Assembly: GCF_030063335.1 (NCBI RefSeq)
Contig: NZ_JASISW010000006.1
Location: 238,247-302,246 of the forward strand
Reading direction: 5' to 3'
Source: Rhodococcus sp. G-MC3
GTDB taxonomy: Bacteria > Actinomycetota > Actinomycetes > Mycobacteriales > Mycobacteriaceae
DNA: 64,000 nt
Shown here: in pieces, positions 43,397 through 52,346 of the stretch
How the letters are laid out: each line of letters starts with the position of its first letter
Numbering within the stretch: the stretch's first letter is position 1
The notes under the pieces: generated by a model
What the model was told of the DNA's origin: nothing
The model's database searches: none
What the model saw: the letters and a program-made list of their open reading frames with translations, nothing else
Program-made: the position numbers and the translations under genes

Positions 43397-44653
43397 CTAT
43401 TTCAGGGCGTCCAGTAAGGCTGTGAGAGTGGCCGTCTCCGTGGCCGCATCAGGGTTGGTGCCCCGTACGGCGCTGAGCACCTTGTCGATGCGGACATCGA
43501 GTGCGGTCCACCCTGCGTCGTCGAGGGGCTGCAGGGTCGATTGATCAGTGTCCCAGACGGTTTCGAGATCCGTCGCCCGCGCCGCGGCATCGCTCTGGTT
43601 CCCAGCTTGCACTGCCGACAAACCGTCTTCCACTGTTGTTCGAATTTCGGCGATCTGCGCTGGAGGGAAGTTCGCGATCGCTTGTCCCGGTGCGAGTTCG
43701 GTGACCGCGGTCGACGCCGAGGTCTCCTCCTCCGTTGCGGGTGCAGCATGCGGCTGCGACGAAGCCCATCCCAACAGGGCGCCGGCCCCGATGGCAACAA
43801 CGGCCAGATAGCCGAGGAGCACCCGCTCGCGGCGCTTGTCCGCCGGTTGCGATACGCGGGGAATGCTGTTGTTCACGTCGATCACGTCCCGCCGCGTAAC
43901 TGTCAGGTACGCCACCGTTACGAGGATCGCGACGAGAAAGATCACACTGGTGATAGCCGTCCCGATGCCGAGACCGTGCTCGGAAGTTGGGAGGGCGAAC
44001 CAGTCCCCCAGATTGGCTCCCAATGGGCGCGTGAGGATGTACGCGAGCCAGAACGAGAGCACCGCGTTTGCTCCCAAACGCCAACCGATCACGATCGCGA
44101 CAATCAGGGCCGCGGGCAGTAGTACCGCAATGCCAGGGCCCCAACCGGTGATGCTCGAGGTCCAGTCACCGGCGGCGGTGCCCAGCGCGAAGGTCACCAG
44201 AATTGCGAGCCAGTAGAACAACTCACGCGGAACGGTCACGATGCTGTGAATGGACAACGTGCGCTCCCGCGCGAACCACGCCCCGAATACACCAGCCAGC
44301 ACTACCGCGAACACGGCTGTGCTGACCGCGAGGGGCACGCCCTGACTGTCGGTGAGAATGTCCGTGTACAGCGTGCCCGTGACACTGAGTACGACTACGG
44401 TCAGCCAATAGGCGAACGGAACGTACCGCGGCAGACGAATCTGAACGACAAGCACCGCCGCGAGAATCACAGTGAAGATCCCCGCCGTCGTATGGAGCCC
44501 TACACCCAGCGTCATATTGATCCAGTCGGCGAAACTCTCACCGACTGTGGTGCACAGAATCTTGATCAACCAGAACCACAGCGTAATTTCGGGGACCTTG
44601 CTCAGCAGCGCTCGCTCTGTCGCCGTTGCGTCGGGCCTCGTTGCGTTACTCAC
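43397..44653 (-). CDS. COG4705-family polytopic membrane protein
   Basis: The protein has 418 residues. The first 265 hold about eight membrane segments, with an internal repeat in which each unit has a T/G-rich stretch ending in Asp: CTTVGESFADWI, TGTLYTDIL, LGTAAGDWTSS and RPLGANLGDWF. This repeat is typical of COG4705 membrane proteins, for which metal transport has been proposed. The C-terminal third is an extension: one membrane segment near 280 and an extracytoplasmic helical domain, rich in Ala and Thr, to the end. That extension is not part of the basic family. Confidence 0.78.
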   Translation of the reverse strand: MSNATRPDATATERALLSKVPEITLWFWLIKILCTTVGESFADWINMTLGVGLHTTAGIFTVILAAVLVVQIRLPRYVPFAYWLTVVVLSVTGTLYTDILTDSQGVPLAVSTAVFAVVLAGVFGAWFARERTLSIHSIVTVPRELFYWLAILVTFALGTAAGDWTSSITGWGPGIAVLLPAALIVAIVIGWRLGANAVLSFWLAYILTRPLGANLGDWFALPTSEHGLGIGTAITSVIFLVAILVTVAYLTVTRRDVIDVNNSIPRVSQPADKRRERVLLGYLAVVAIGAGALLGWASSQPHAAPATEEETSASTAVTELAPGQAIANFPPAQIAEIRTTVEDGLSAVQAGNQSDAAARATDLETVWDTDQSTLQPLDDAGWTALDVRIDKVLSAVRGTNPDAATETATLTALLDALK

Positions 44654-44739
44654 AACACGGGACGGTATAGAGAAGTGCCTGAAGAGATGCTGAAGATCGA
44701 GGGGCTGTGCACCAGGGAGTGATCTACCTGCTCCGCACC

Positions 44740-44779
44740 GCAGAAGCCCTTCCCGTGTACAGCGGGGAAGGGCTTCTGC
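44740..44779 (-). terminator. Strong terminator after tRNA-Thr
   Basis: GCAGAAGCCCTTCCC pairs perfectly over 15 bases with GGGAAGGGCTTCTGC. The stem lies 13 bp past the 3' end of the minus-strand tRNA gene. A short weak T-run is all that follows, as is usual in these genomes. Confidence 0.85.
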
Positions 44780-44791
44780 GATGGTATTGCG

Positions 44792-44867
44792 TGGAGCCGC
44801 CTAAGAGAATCGAACTCTTGACCTTTTCATTACGAGTGAAATGCTCTACCGACTGAGCTAAGGCGGC
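44792..44867 (-). tRNA. tRNA-Thr (anticodon CGT)
   Basis: The minus strand folds into a full cloverleaf of 76 nt including an encoded CCA. The acceptor stem is GCCGCCT with AGGCGGC, the D-stem GCTC with GAGC, the anticodon stem TTTCA with TGAAA around loop CTCGTAA (anticodon CGT), and the T-stem AAGAG with CTCTT around TTCGATT. The discriminator base is T. Confidence 0.97.
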
Positions 44868-44934
44868 GTGCCTTTCGGCGTGGCTGAGTCTAACGGAGCA
44901 TCCCACTGAAACGAAAATCGCCTACCGGCAGCTA

Positions 44935-45206
44935 TCAGGCAGGAATGGCAAGACCTTCGACGGGACCGGCGAGCACCGACTTGAAGTACCTGGTCACGTC
45001 GTCGGCGAGCACCTCGCTGGCATCCGATTCCACCGCGTCGGCAATAGCCTTCGCCACATTACGAGGGTTGTTCTTCGGAACATCGAGACCGCTCACGCAA
45101 CAACAGCGGCGTCTGGCATGACGTCAAGACGTGCGGCAACAGCGCGAACCTGCGCGCGTCCCGAGCGCGTCGGAAATCCGGCTAGCTCGACCCCCTGAAT
45201 CGGCAT
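44935..45206 (-). pseudogene. Remnant of a short-chain dehydrogenase gene
   Basis: On the minus strand, 44935-45096 reads VSGLDVPKNNPRNVAKAIAD followed by ESDASEVLADDVTRYFKSVL, which is the C-terminal end of an SDR (the 'PKNxPxxVA...EVLAD' pattern). The N-terminal three quarters, with cofactor and catalytic motifs, are missing. A second short frame (45093-45206, 37 codons, MPIQGVELAGFPTRSGRAQV) lies just upstream and overlaps by GTGA, but resembles nothing I know. The region looks like decayed sequence between tRNA-Thr and holB. Confidence 0.55.
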
Positions 45207-45252
45207 GAATGCGCCATCGCAAAGGCTAGACGGCTACAAGGGTCCATTCATG
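45204..45252. repeat. TGAATGG hairpin repeat, family 3, copy 1
   Basis: This is a 49-bp element from CATGAATGCGCCATCGC to GGTCCATTCATG. The inner AAAGGCTAGACGGCT is identical to that in the copy at 47711. The ends can pair as a hairpin. It lies 28 bp past the holB stop codon and probably serves as its transcription end. Confidence 0.7.
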
Positions 45253-45279
45253 CCGGAGGCCGGGGCCGAAAACAGAGCA

Positions 45280-46467
45280 TCAGCGCAGCGCCGCACCCAA
45301 CTGGGCCACCATCGCGTACACAGCGAACTTCGGCTTCGAGTTCAGCGCCAACGCCTCACGGCACACGAGAATCGCCTCGATGCTTTTCAACAATGCCTCG
45401 GGCGACGCCCCTTTGGCCATCCGCTCGATCTGCTCGGCCATGTCGGGGTGATTGAGCACGGCCGTCGACCCATAGGACCTGGCCAGTGCGTCTCGGTACA
45501 GACCAGCGAGGTCGATCAAGGCACGGTCGAAAGAATCTCGCAGATTGCGAGTACGCCGCGACTTCTGCCGCGCCTCCAACTCTTTGAGCACACCGGCGGA
45601 TCCGCGTAGAGCCCCTGCAGCACCCTTACCCGTACCACCGGCACCGAGGGCTGTGCGTAGTTCATCCATTTCGACGCCGTCGAGCGCCGCACTGATCTCG
45701 GCGGCCTCGGTCTCGGCGGCCTTCACCATCTCCTCGGCGGCGAGGTACGCCTGATTGGGCCGGGCCGCGGCCGACGCCAACCCGAGCGCACGCTTACGCC
45801 GTGCCCTCGCATCCTCATCCGTCGCCAACCTGCGCGCACGCCCCACGTGACCGCCGCTGATGGACGCCGCCCACTCGGCCGTCTTCTCGTCGAGCTTGTC
45901 GCGCGTCTGCAATACCTGGGCGATGGCTGCCGATGTGGGCGTCACAAGATGTACGTGGCGGCACCTGGACCGAAGCGTCACCGACATGTCCTCGGGATCG
46001 GTCGACGGCGCACACAGCAACATCACCGTCCGTGCCGGCGGCTCCTCGACCACCTTCAGGAGGGCGTTCGCTGCAGCCTCCGACAGGCGATCGGCGTCCT
46101 CGATGACGACGATCTGCCACTTTCCGGTGCTCGGCCGTCGCGCCGCGATCTGCACGATCTCACGCATTTCCTTGACGCTGATGCTCAGCCCCTGCGGGAT
46201 GATGCGTCGGACATCGCCGTGAGTACCCGCCATCGTCGTGGTGCACGCATGGCAGTGCCCGCACCCGGGCACACCCTCCGTGGTGCACTGGAGCGCGGCC
46301 GCGAAACATAGTGCAGCAATGGAACGTCCGGATCCAGGCGGTCCGGTGAACAACCAAGCGTGCGTCATCGCCGAGCCTGGGTCCCCTGTGCGAGCGCCGA
46401 CAGCAGCGTTCGTCAGTTCCGCCTCGACGGTTTCTTGGCCGATCAGCCGATCGAATACTCCAGCCAT
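45280..46467 (-). CDS. holB: DNA polymerase III subunit delta'
   Basis: The protein has 395 residues from the ATG at 46467. The start MAGVFDRLIGQETVEAEL is typical of actinobacterial delta'. The degenerate P-loop reads FTGPPGSGRSIAAL near 40, followed by the zinc-module cysteines (CTTEG, then CGHCHAC). VVIEDADRLSEAAANALLKVVEEPP and RSRCRHV (the SRC motif) complete the clamp-loader fold. It loads the sliding clamp within the replicase. In M. tuberculosis the orthologue is Rv3644c, two genes from topA, as here. Confidence 0.95.
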   Translation of the reverse strand: MAGVFDRLIGQETVEAELTNAAVGARTGDPGSAMTHAWLFTGPPGSGRSIAALCFAAALQCTTEGVPGCGHCHACTTTMAGTHGDVRRIIPQGLSISVKEMREIVQIAARRPSTGKWQIVVIEDADRLSEAAANALLKVVEEPPARTVMLLCAPSTDPEDMSVTLRSRCRHVHLVTPTSAAIAQVLQTRDKLDEKTAEWAASISGGHVGRARRLATDEDARARRKRALGLASAAARPNQAYLAAEEMVKAAETEAAEISAALDGVEMDELRTALGAGGTGKGAAGALRGSAGVLKELEARQKSRRTRNLRDSFDRALIDLAGLYRDALARSYGSTAVLNHPDMAEQIERMAKGASPEALLKSIEAILVCREALALNSKPKFAVYAMVAQLGAALR

Positions 46468-46534
46468 GGGTACGCAGCCTAGCCGCCGGGTACGACGCTG
46501 TCGGTTACGGAGGTAGCAGTGACTCAGGTAGCGG

Positions 46535-47055
46535 TCATCGAGGTGGCGGCAAGTACGGCGCAAACGTGTAGAACGTATCCACCAGTGATTGTCGTTCCGA
46601 TTCCATGGAGTTGGTGCCGACGACCGTGACGTTGAGTACAACGGCGCCGTCTACGGTCATCGTCTGCGTTGTATAGGTGTCCTCGTACAGCACGAACATG
46701 TAGGTCGTGTAGTCCTCGAACGAGAGCATCTCCAGTGCGGTCACATCAGGATTGGTGGCCGGGTCATCGACGAACGACGTGTCCTGCACCAGCATCACGC
46801 CGACCCCGAATGTGGCGCTGCCCCAGATGCAACCACCACTTCCCGCGATGGGAGTGGGGGAGACGCCGCCGAGCCCGAGATTGCCGATCAGGTCCGTGGG
46901 CAAGCCGCACGGATCGAATGCCGCCTCCGTTTCGGCGGATGTAGAAGCAGTCGTGGTGACTCCTCATGGTCTGCGGTCGCGGTGCCGCCGGCACTCGTCG
47001 AACATCCAACGGCCAGTGCGCATGCCAGAACCGCGACGAGTGTGATCGACCGCAT
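46535..47055 (-). pseudogene. DUF3558 lipoprotein with apparent frameshift
   Basis: An ATG at 47055 starts a lipoprotein signal (SITLVAVLACALAVGCS, lipobox AVGC). About 30 residues on, the frame turns nonsense. In the next frame the DUF3558 pattern appears at once: TTASTSAETEAAFDPCGLPT, then a normal domain to 46535. A single base change near 46965-46985 (GAGGAGTCACC) explains the split. It lies 1 bp after an intact DUF3558 gene on the same strand, so the two were an operon. Either the gene is broken or one base is miscalled. Confidence 0.7.
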
Positions 47056-47056
47056 C

Positions 47057-47620
47057 TCAGGAATCCTCCAGCAGGAGGGTTGTTGCTACCTGGAGGCTTA
47101 TGCAGAAGGAGCTGAACTCGTCATCTGTCATGGTGAACTGCACTGTCCTGCCATCGATCTCCGGCAACGTCACGCACGATTTTCCATTGAGCACGAACAT
47201 CCGAATCGGCTGTCCGCCTGCATCGAATTCGGTGAGACCGCTTACGCCCGGCGTCGTCGCAGGCGATTCCGTGTACACACCATCGTTGAATGCCGCCGTG
47301 AAGACGCGGCCGTCCCCCGTCCACGTGCATCCGTCACCATCCGCTGATGCCGTCTTCGTCTCGGGATCGACACCCGCATAGATGGTCAGCGCGATGTCAT
47401 CGAATCCACACGGATCGAAGACCGCGGGTTTTGACGGCGACGGCAACGGCCGTGAGCTCGATGTCCGGGGCCATGGCGACCGAGGCGACGACGAGGTTGC
47501 CGACGGCGTCGTACCTTGTCCCCGCCAGTTGTCTTCGACGACAGCTTTTCCTTGCACGGTCTTGCTGCACCCGCTCAGAACGAGCAAGCACAGGACCAGT
47601 GCTGCAATTTTCTTCCCCAC
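47057..47620 (-). CDS. DUF3558 lipoprotein
   Basis: The protein has 187 residues from a GTG at 47620 (weak Shine-Dalgarno). The signal peptide KIAALVLCLLVLSGC ends in a lipobox. A Ser/Pro-rich linker follows, then the DUF3558 domain with FDPCGFDDIALTIYAGV near 90 and paired cysteines in DGDGCTWTG and GKSCVTLPE. DUF3558 proteins are surface lipoproteins of mycolic-acid actinomycetes (LpqB/LprB-like names in mycobacteria) with unknown role. It is followed directly by the frameshifted paralogue. Confidence 0.82.
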   Translation of the reverse strand: MGKKIAALVLCLLVLSGCSKTVQGKAVVEDNWRGQGTTPSATSSSPRSPWPRTSSSRPLPSPSKPAVFDPCGFDDIALTIYAGVDPETKTASADGDGCTWTGDGRVFTAAFNDGVYTESPATTPGVSGLTEFDAGGQPIRMFVLNGKSCVTLPEIDGRTVQFTMTDDEFSSFCISLQVATTLLLEDS

Positions 47621-47710
47621 TTGAACTTGGACGCGGCCAGCGTCCGGACGGTTCCCGAAATTCAGTAGGATTTCAGCCCGCCCGGCCCGGTCCGGCCCGC
47701 CCCCGACCCG

Positions 47711-47789
47711 CATGAATGGGCCATCGCAAAGGCTAGACGGCTTGAATGGTCCATTCATGCTGCCAGACAACATGAATGGACCATTCAAG
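47711..47789. repeat. TGAATGG hairpin repeats, family 3, copies 2 and 3
   Basis: Copy 2 (47711-47759) is the same 49-bp element as at 45204, with ends CATGAATGG and CCATTCATG that pair. A shorter partial copy, CATGAATGGACCATTCAAG, follows at 47771-47789. Both lie just after the topA stop codon (47801 on the minus strand) and before the DUF3558 promoter, so they may end topA transcription. Confidence 0.72.
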
Positions 47790-47800
47790 CGACATGCAGA

Positions 47801-50794
47801 CTAAGCCTCTGGAGCCTTCTTCGCGGAAGCAGCTTTCTTAGCCGGAGCCTTCTTGGCCGGGGTCTTCTTGGCGGCCGTCTTCTTGGCTGCAGCTTTCTTC
47901 GCTGGAGCCTTCTTGGTGGCAGTTTTCGTCGCGGTCGCCTTCTTCGTGACGGCCTTCTTGGTTGCCTTTTTCTTCACCGGACCGCGAGCACGCCGATCGG
48001 CCAACAGCTCCGACGCACGGTCGTCGGTGATGGTAGCGACGTCGTCATCCTTGCGCAGGCTGGCGTTGGTTTCACCGTCGGTGACATACGGACCGAAGCG
48101 GCCGTCCTTGATCACCATCGGCGTTTCACTGATCGGGTCGACGCCGAGCTCGCGCAGCGGCGGCTTGGCCTCTCCCTGGCGCCCGCGACGCTTAGGTTCG
48201 GCGTAGATCTTGAGTGCGTCTTCCAAAGTGACGGTGAACAGCTGCTCTTCGTCGGTGAGCGAGCGAGAGTCCGTGCCCTTTTTCAGGTACGGGCCGTAGC
48301 GGCCGTTCTGCGCGGTGATCTCATCCTTCGACTCCGGATCGACACCGACGACGCGCGGCAGCGACAGCAGCTTGAGCGCATCTTCGAGGGTGATGGTCGC
48401 GAGGTCCATCGACTTCAGCAGCGAACCGGTCCGAGGCTTCGGCCCGGTTGCCTTTTTCGCAGCCTTCTTGGCAGGCGCTTTCTTCGCAGCGGTCTTGACT
48501 GCTGTTCTGGTACCACCGCCGCCACCGTCGTTGTCCTGCGGGATCGGCACGATGTCCGGCTCGGGCGGAGTCGGAGCAGGCTCCGGCTCCGGCAGGATTT
48601 CGGTGACGTACGGGCCGAATCGGCCTTCCTTGGCGACGATGTCGTGACCGGTCAGCGGGTCGGCTCCGAGCTTGCGGCCTTCCTGCGGCGTCGCGAACAG
48701 CTTCTCGGCGAATTCGATCGTCAACTCGTCCGGCGGGAGATCATCGGGCAAGTTGGCACGCTGACTGATCGGATCGCCGTCGGGATCGTCGTCGTTCTTG
48801 ACCATCCGCTCGAGGTACGGACCGTAGCGGCCGACGCGGACATGGATCTCGCGGCCCTGGTCGTCGTCGAACAGTCGGATCGAGTTGATGGTGCGTGCGT
48901 CGATATCTTCGAGATTGGTGCCGACCATTTTCTTCAGGCCACCAGAGCGCGCAACCGAGCCCTCGGCGCCGGTGTCGCCACCGAAGTAGAAGCTCTGCAG
49001 CCAATCACCTCGGCGCTCCCGACCACCGGCGATGGCGTCGAGATCATCTTCCATTCCGGCTGTGAAGTCGAAGTCGACGAGGCGGCCGAAGTGAGCTTCC
49101 AGCAAAGCGACCACCGAGAACGCGACCCATGACGGCACCAGCGCGCTACCGCGTTTGTAGACGTATCCGCGGTCGAGGATGGTCTTGATGATCGACGAGT
49201 ACGTCGACGGCCGCCCGATACCCAGCTCTTCGAGGGTCTTGATGAGCGAGGCCTCGGTGTAGCGGGCGGGCGGGTTGGTCGTGTGGCCGTCCGGATCGAG
49301 CTTGGTGGCCGTGACGGCTGCGCCTGCCTTCAATGCAGGAAGACGCGACTCGGCGTCGTCGGACTGACCGCCCGCTTCGTCGTCGACGCTCTCGACGTAG
49401 GCCTTCAGGAACCCGGCAAAGGTAATGGTGCGACCTGAAGCCGAGAACGTGCAGTCTTCTCCGGTGCCTGCCGTGCCGGTGATGCGCAGCGTCAACGTCG
49501 TGCCGCGCAGGTCTGCCATCTGAGAGGCGACGGTTCGCTGCCAAATGAGCTCGTAAAGGCGGTACTCGTCGGTCTGCAGCGCGGAATGGAGCTGGCCCGG
49601 GGTCTGAAAGACGTCACCGGCAGGCCTGATGGCCTCGTGAGCCTCCTGCGCGTTCTTGACCTTGCGCGTGTATTGCCGAGGCGTCGGATGCACGTACTCG
49701 GGGCCGTACAGCTCCGTTGCCTGGGAGCGTGCAGCCGAGATGGCCGACTCGGACAGCGTGGTCGAGTCGGTACGCATGTAGGTGATGTAGCCGTTTTCGT
49801 ACAACCGCTGCGCGACGCGCATGGTGCGCTCGGAGGTGAACCGCAGCTTGCGACCCGCTTCCTGCTGCAGCGTCGAAGTCATGAACGGCGGGTACGGCTT
49901 GCGGGTGTACGGCTTGTCTTCGGCAGAGGCGACGGTGAGGTCGACGCCTTCGAGCGCCTCGGCCAGCCTTCGGGCGCGCGGTTCGTCGATGACGGTGACG
50001 CCGTCGGATTTCAGCTTGCCGTCGGCACCGAAATCGCGGCCCGAGGCAACACGGGAGCCGTCGACGTTGACCAGACGCGCCCCGAAACTGCGGGGCGATG
50101 CCTCTGCGCCCGCATCGAGGGTGGCAGAGATATCCCAGTATTCAGCGCTTCGGAACGCCATCCGTTCGCGTTCACGCTGGACGATGATTCGCGTGGCGAC
50201 GGACTGAACGCGGCCCGCCGACAACTTCGGCATGACCTTCTTCCACAGCACCGGACTGACCTCGTAGCCATAGAGACGGTCCAGGATGCGCCGGGTTTCC
50301 TGCGCGTCGACGAGGTCCTGATCGAGCTCACGCGTATCGGCGGCCGCCGCAAGGATGGCCGGCTTGGTGATCTCGTGGAAAACCATGCGTCGAACAGGGA
50401 TCTTGGGGTTCAGGGTCTCGAGGAGGTGCCAAGCGATGGCCTCACCCTCACGGTCGGGGTCAGTGGCGAGGAAGAGTTCGTCGGCGTCTTTCAGCAGGCT
50501 CTTGAGCTCTGCGACCTTGCCCTTCTTCTCGGGCGACACGACGTAGAGAGCTTCGAAATCGTGGTCGACGTCGACGCCGAGGCGCGCCCAGGGCTCACCT
50601 TTGTACTTGGCCGGGACGTCGGCTGCACCGCGAGGAAGGTCGCGAATATGACCGACCGAGGCCTCGACGACGTAGTTCTTCCCGAGGTACGGAGCGATTT
50701 TCTTGGCCTTGGTCGGGGACTCGACGATGACAAGGCGGCGCGGCTCAGCGGACCCGCCGGTGGTATCCCCCGTGCCGTTATTCCGTGCTGCCAC
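47801..50794 (-). CDS. topA: DNA topoisomerase I
   Basis: The protein has 997 residues. The Toprim domain begins RRLVIVESPTKAKKIAPYLG and contains DPDREGEAIAWHL. The active-site Tyr lies in YITYMRTDSTTL near 336. The C-terminal half lacks zinc fingers and instead has several repeats with GRFGPYV or GRYGPYL, as in the mycobacterial enzyme. The end is a very Lys/Ala-rich tail (KKAPAKKAAAKK), which binds DNA. It relaxes negative supercoils and is essential in mycobacteria. It corresponds to Rv3646c. Confidence 0.98.
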   Translation of the reverse strand: MAARNNGTGDTTGGSAEPRRLVIVESPTKAKKIAPYLGKNYVVEASVGHIRDLPRGAADVPAKYKGEPWARLGVDVDHDFEALYVVSPEKKGKVAELKSLLKDADELFLATDPDREGEAIAWHLLETLNPKIPVRRMVFHEITKPAILAAAADTRELDQDLVDAQETRRILDRLYGYEVSPVLWKKVMPKLSAGRVQSVATRIIVQRERERMAFRSAEYWDISATLDAGAEASPRSFGARLVNVDGSRVASGRDFGADGKLKSDGVTVIDEPRARRLAEALEGVDLTVASAEDKPYTRKPYPPFMTSTLQQEAGRKLRFTSERTMRVAQRLYENGYITYMRTDSTTLSESAISAARSQATELYGPEYVHPTPRQYTRKVKNAQEAHEAIRPAGDVFQTPGQLHSALQTDEYRLYELIWQRTVASQMADLRGTTLTLRITGTAGTGEDCTFSASGRTITFAGFLKAYVESVDDEAGGQSDDAESRLPALKAGAAVTATKLDPDGHTTNPPARYTEASLIKTLEELGIGRPSTYSSIIKTILDRGYVYKRGSALVPSWVAFSVVALLEAHFGRLVDFDFTAGMEDDLDAIAGGRERRGDWLQSFYFGGDTGAEGSVARSGGLKKMVGTNLEDIDARTINSIRLFDDDQGREIHVRVGRYGPYLERMVKNDDDPDGDPISQRANLPDDLPPDELTIEFAEKLFATPQEGRKLGADPLTGHDIVAKEGRFGPYVTEILPEPEPAPTPPEPDIVPIPQDNDGGGGGTRTAVKTAAKKAPAKKAAKKATGPKPRTGSLLKSMDLATITLEDALKLLSLPRVVGVDPESKDEITAQNGRYGPYLKKGTDSRSLTDEEQLFTVTLEDALKIYAEPKRRGRQGEAKPPLRELGVDPISETPMVIKDGRFGPYVTDGETNASLRKDDDVATITDDRASELLADRRARGPVKKKATKKAVTKKATATKTATKKAPAKKAAAKKTAAKKTPAKKAPAKKAASAKKAPEA

Positions 50795-50941
50795 CTTGCT
50801 GCCGAACCTTCCGTCGTTGTCCTGGTCGAAGTACCGCTCTGCAGGTCCTTCATACGCGGTGAATCCGACATTTTTGCCGGTCCACTTGGTTACAGAGTGG
50901 CATATGTCGACCGAATACTCGCAGATCGTTTACATATCTAC

Positions 50942-51529
50942 TTACTCCGCGGTGGGCCAACTGGTACGCGCGTCCTCGTTTTCGGGCGCGGGTCCGACGT
51001 TCTCCACCAGGCGCAACAGCCGTCTGCGGCCCGTTATTCGCAGCGCGGGCATGGAGCCGCGTGTGCCGATCAAAGTGGGCGCTATCCCAGCACGCATCAG
51101 TGCCTGCGCCAACGGGGCGTGGGTTTCCGGTGCGTGCGGATCGAGCCCGAGAACATACCGCTGACCCTCGACTTCCGGCCTACCCGCAGCGAGCACCCAC
51201 GCTCTCAGTTCACGAGCACCCGGGACCCAACCTGGCGGCATGAACTTCACCGCGCCCTTCGTCCACAGAGAGGCAAGGGCAGACAGTTCGGCGACCACTG
51301 CGGTCCGCACGAGCGGTCGACCTTCGTCGGAGCGGCCGACATCAGCCACAAGTCCGCAGTCGGCGATCAAATCCGAAATCGCCTCCGCCCGCCAAGCCTG
51401 ATCGACGACGACGGAAATCCGGGCTCCTGCCGCCGAGAGCACCACCTGCCCGGTCGACGCCAGCAGCCCACTCAAGTCGGTCACCGAAGGCGGCAACGAC
51501 TCGGCGGAGAAAAAGGACAACTGGTTCAC
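50942..51529 (-). CDS. Conserved actinobacterial protein next to topA (Rv3647c-like)
   Basis: The protein has 195 residues from the GTG at 51529 (VNQLSFFSAESLPPSVTDL); an upstream GTG/ATG gives an Arg-rich extension that is not protein-like. The sequence is Ala/Val-rich and soluble, with TKGAVKFMPPGWVPGARELRA in the middle. I know no domain. Its position between topA and cspA is the same as that of Rv3647c in M. tuberculosis, which argues for a conserved but uncharacterised role, possibly in nucleoid or DNA metabolism. Confidence 0.8.
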   Translation of the reverse strand: MNQLSFFSAESLPPSVTDLSGLLASTGQVVLSAAGARISVVVDQAWRAEAISDLIADCGLVADVGRSDEGRPLVRTAVVAELSALASLWTKGAVKFMPPGWVPGARELRAWVLAAGRPEVEGQRYVLGLDPHAPETHAPLAQALMRAGIAPTLIGTRGSMPALRITGRRRLLRLVENVGPAPENEDARTSWPTAE

Positions 51530-51699
51530 AGTGTGGACAGTAGGACATCTACGCGAGATCGGGCGCGCCCGACGCACGTGTTTCGGGCGACCGAACCCGG
51601 ATACGACTCATCCCCCTTTCGTGATCGAGAAACCCGAACGCGAAAGGGGGATGAAGTACGTATCGATTCGACTCACCGCGAAGGTGAGCGGTTACTCGA

Positions 51700-51903
51700 T
51701 CAGACCGCGCGAACTCCGGTTGCCTGAGGACCCTTGGTGCCCTGGCCAACCTCGAACTCGACGCGCTGGTTCTCCTCGAGGGTGCGGAATCCGCTGCCCT
51801 GAATCTCGGAGTAATGTACGAAAACGTCAGCGGAGCCGTCTTCTGGTGCGATAAATCCAAAGCCTTTTTCGGCGTTGAACCACTTCACAGATCCCTGTGC
51901 CAT
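51700..51903 (-). CDS. cspA: Cold-shock protein CspA
   Basis: The protein has 67 residues from the ATG at 51903 with AAGGA upstream. The start [20 protein letters not shown] includes RNP1 (KGFGFI), and RNP2 is VFVHYS. Only one cold-shock domain is present. It binds single-stranded RNA/DNA and acts as an RNA chaperone. It lies in the same place as Rv3648c, between the Rv3647c-like gene and the divergent helicase. The region upstream (51904-52346) is long enough to hold a structured leader as in other csp mRNAs. Confidence 0.96.
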   Translation of the reverse strand: MAQGSVKWFNAEKGFGFIAPEDGSADVFVHYSEIQGSGFRTLEENQRVEFEVGQGTKGPQATGVRAV

Positions 51904-52346
51904 GCTTTTCCTTCTCTTTCTAACACCGGATTCGGTGGGCAGCACTTACAGCCCACCGGGCCGATTCCGACCGTTGTACTTCCTGAATTCCCCCTCAGGC
52001 GGAACCCAAGTCGGACAGTGACTGCCGACGAAGACCCCTTCAGGAAACGCTCCAAAAGCACACCGCTCGCAACAGTAGATCCTGCGGGCGTGATTACGAA
52101 CACAGAAGCTGCGACCAGCTCAAGTCAACCACGACTCGAGCGATTGCAACAGTCGAAAAACTCACTTTTCGCACAATTTGTTGATCTTGACCGTTCAGAG
52201 AACGTCCGTTGCATCGTTTCAGGCCCCTCACCAGGGCCGATGTGGGGGCTCCGGGCGGCGTTATCCGTTCGACCGATAGCATGAAAACCGCAGGTCGCGT
52301 GGGCGGCAATGCCGCGATGACACGGCCGAAACAATGGAGAGCATCA
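51904..52346. other. Divergent intergenic region cspA / sftH (443 bp)
   Basis: This gap must hold the promoters of cspA (minus strand) and the helicase gene (plus strand). The half near cspA has a C/T-rich stretch and a small hairpin (CCTGA with TCAGG, about 51981-51998). I see no convincing gene, RNA gene or operator. A long 5' leader for cspA is probable by analogy with other bacteria, but is not demonstrated. Confidence 0.5.

Noticed and set aside
47853..48206. Plus-strand Ala/Phe-rich frame suggesting a membrane protein
   Set aside because: It is the complement of the Lys/Ala-rich tail of topA; repeated AAG codons read backwards give Phe/Leu.
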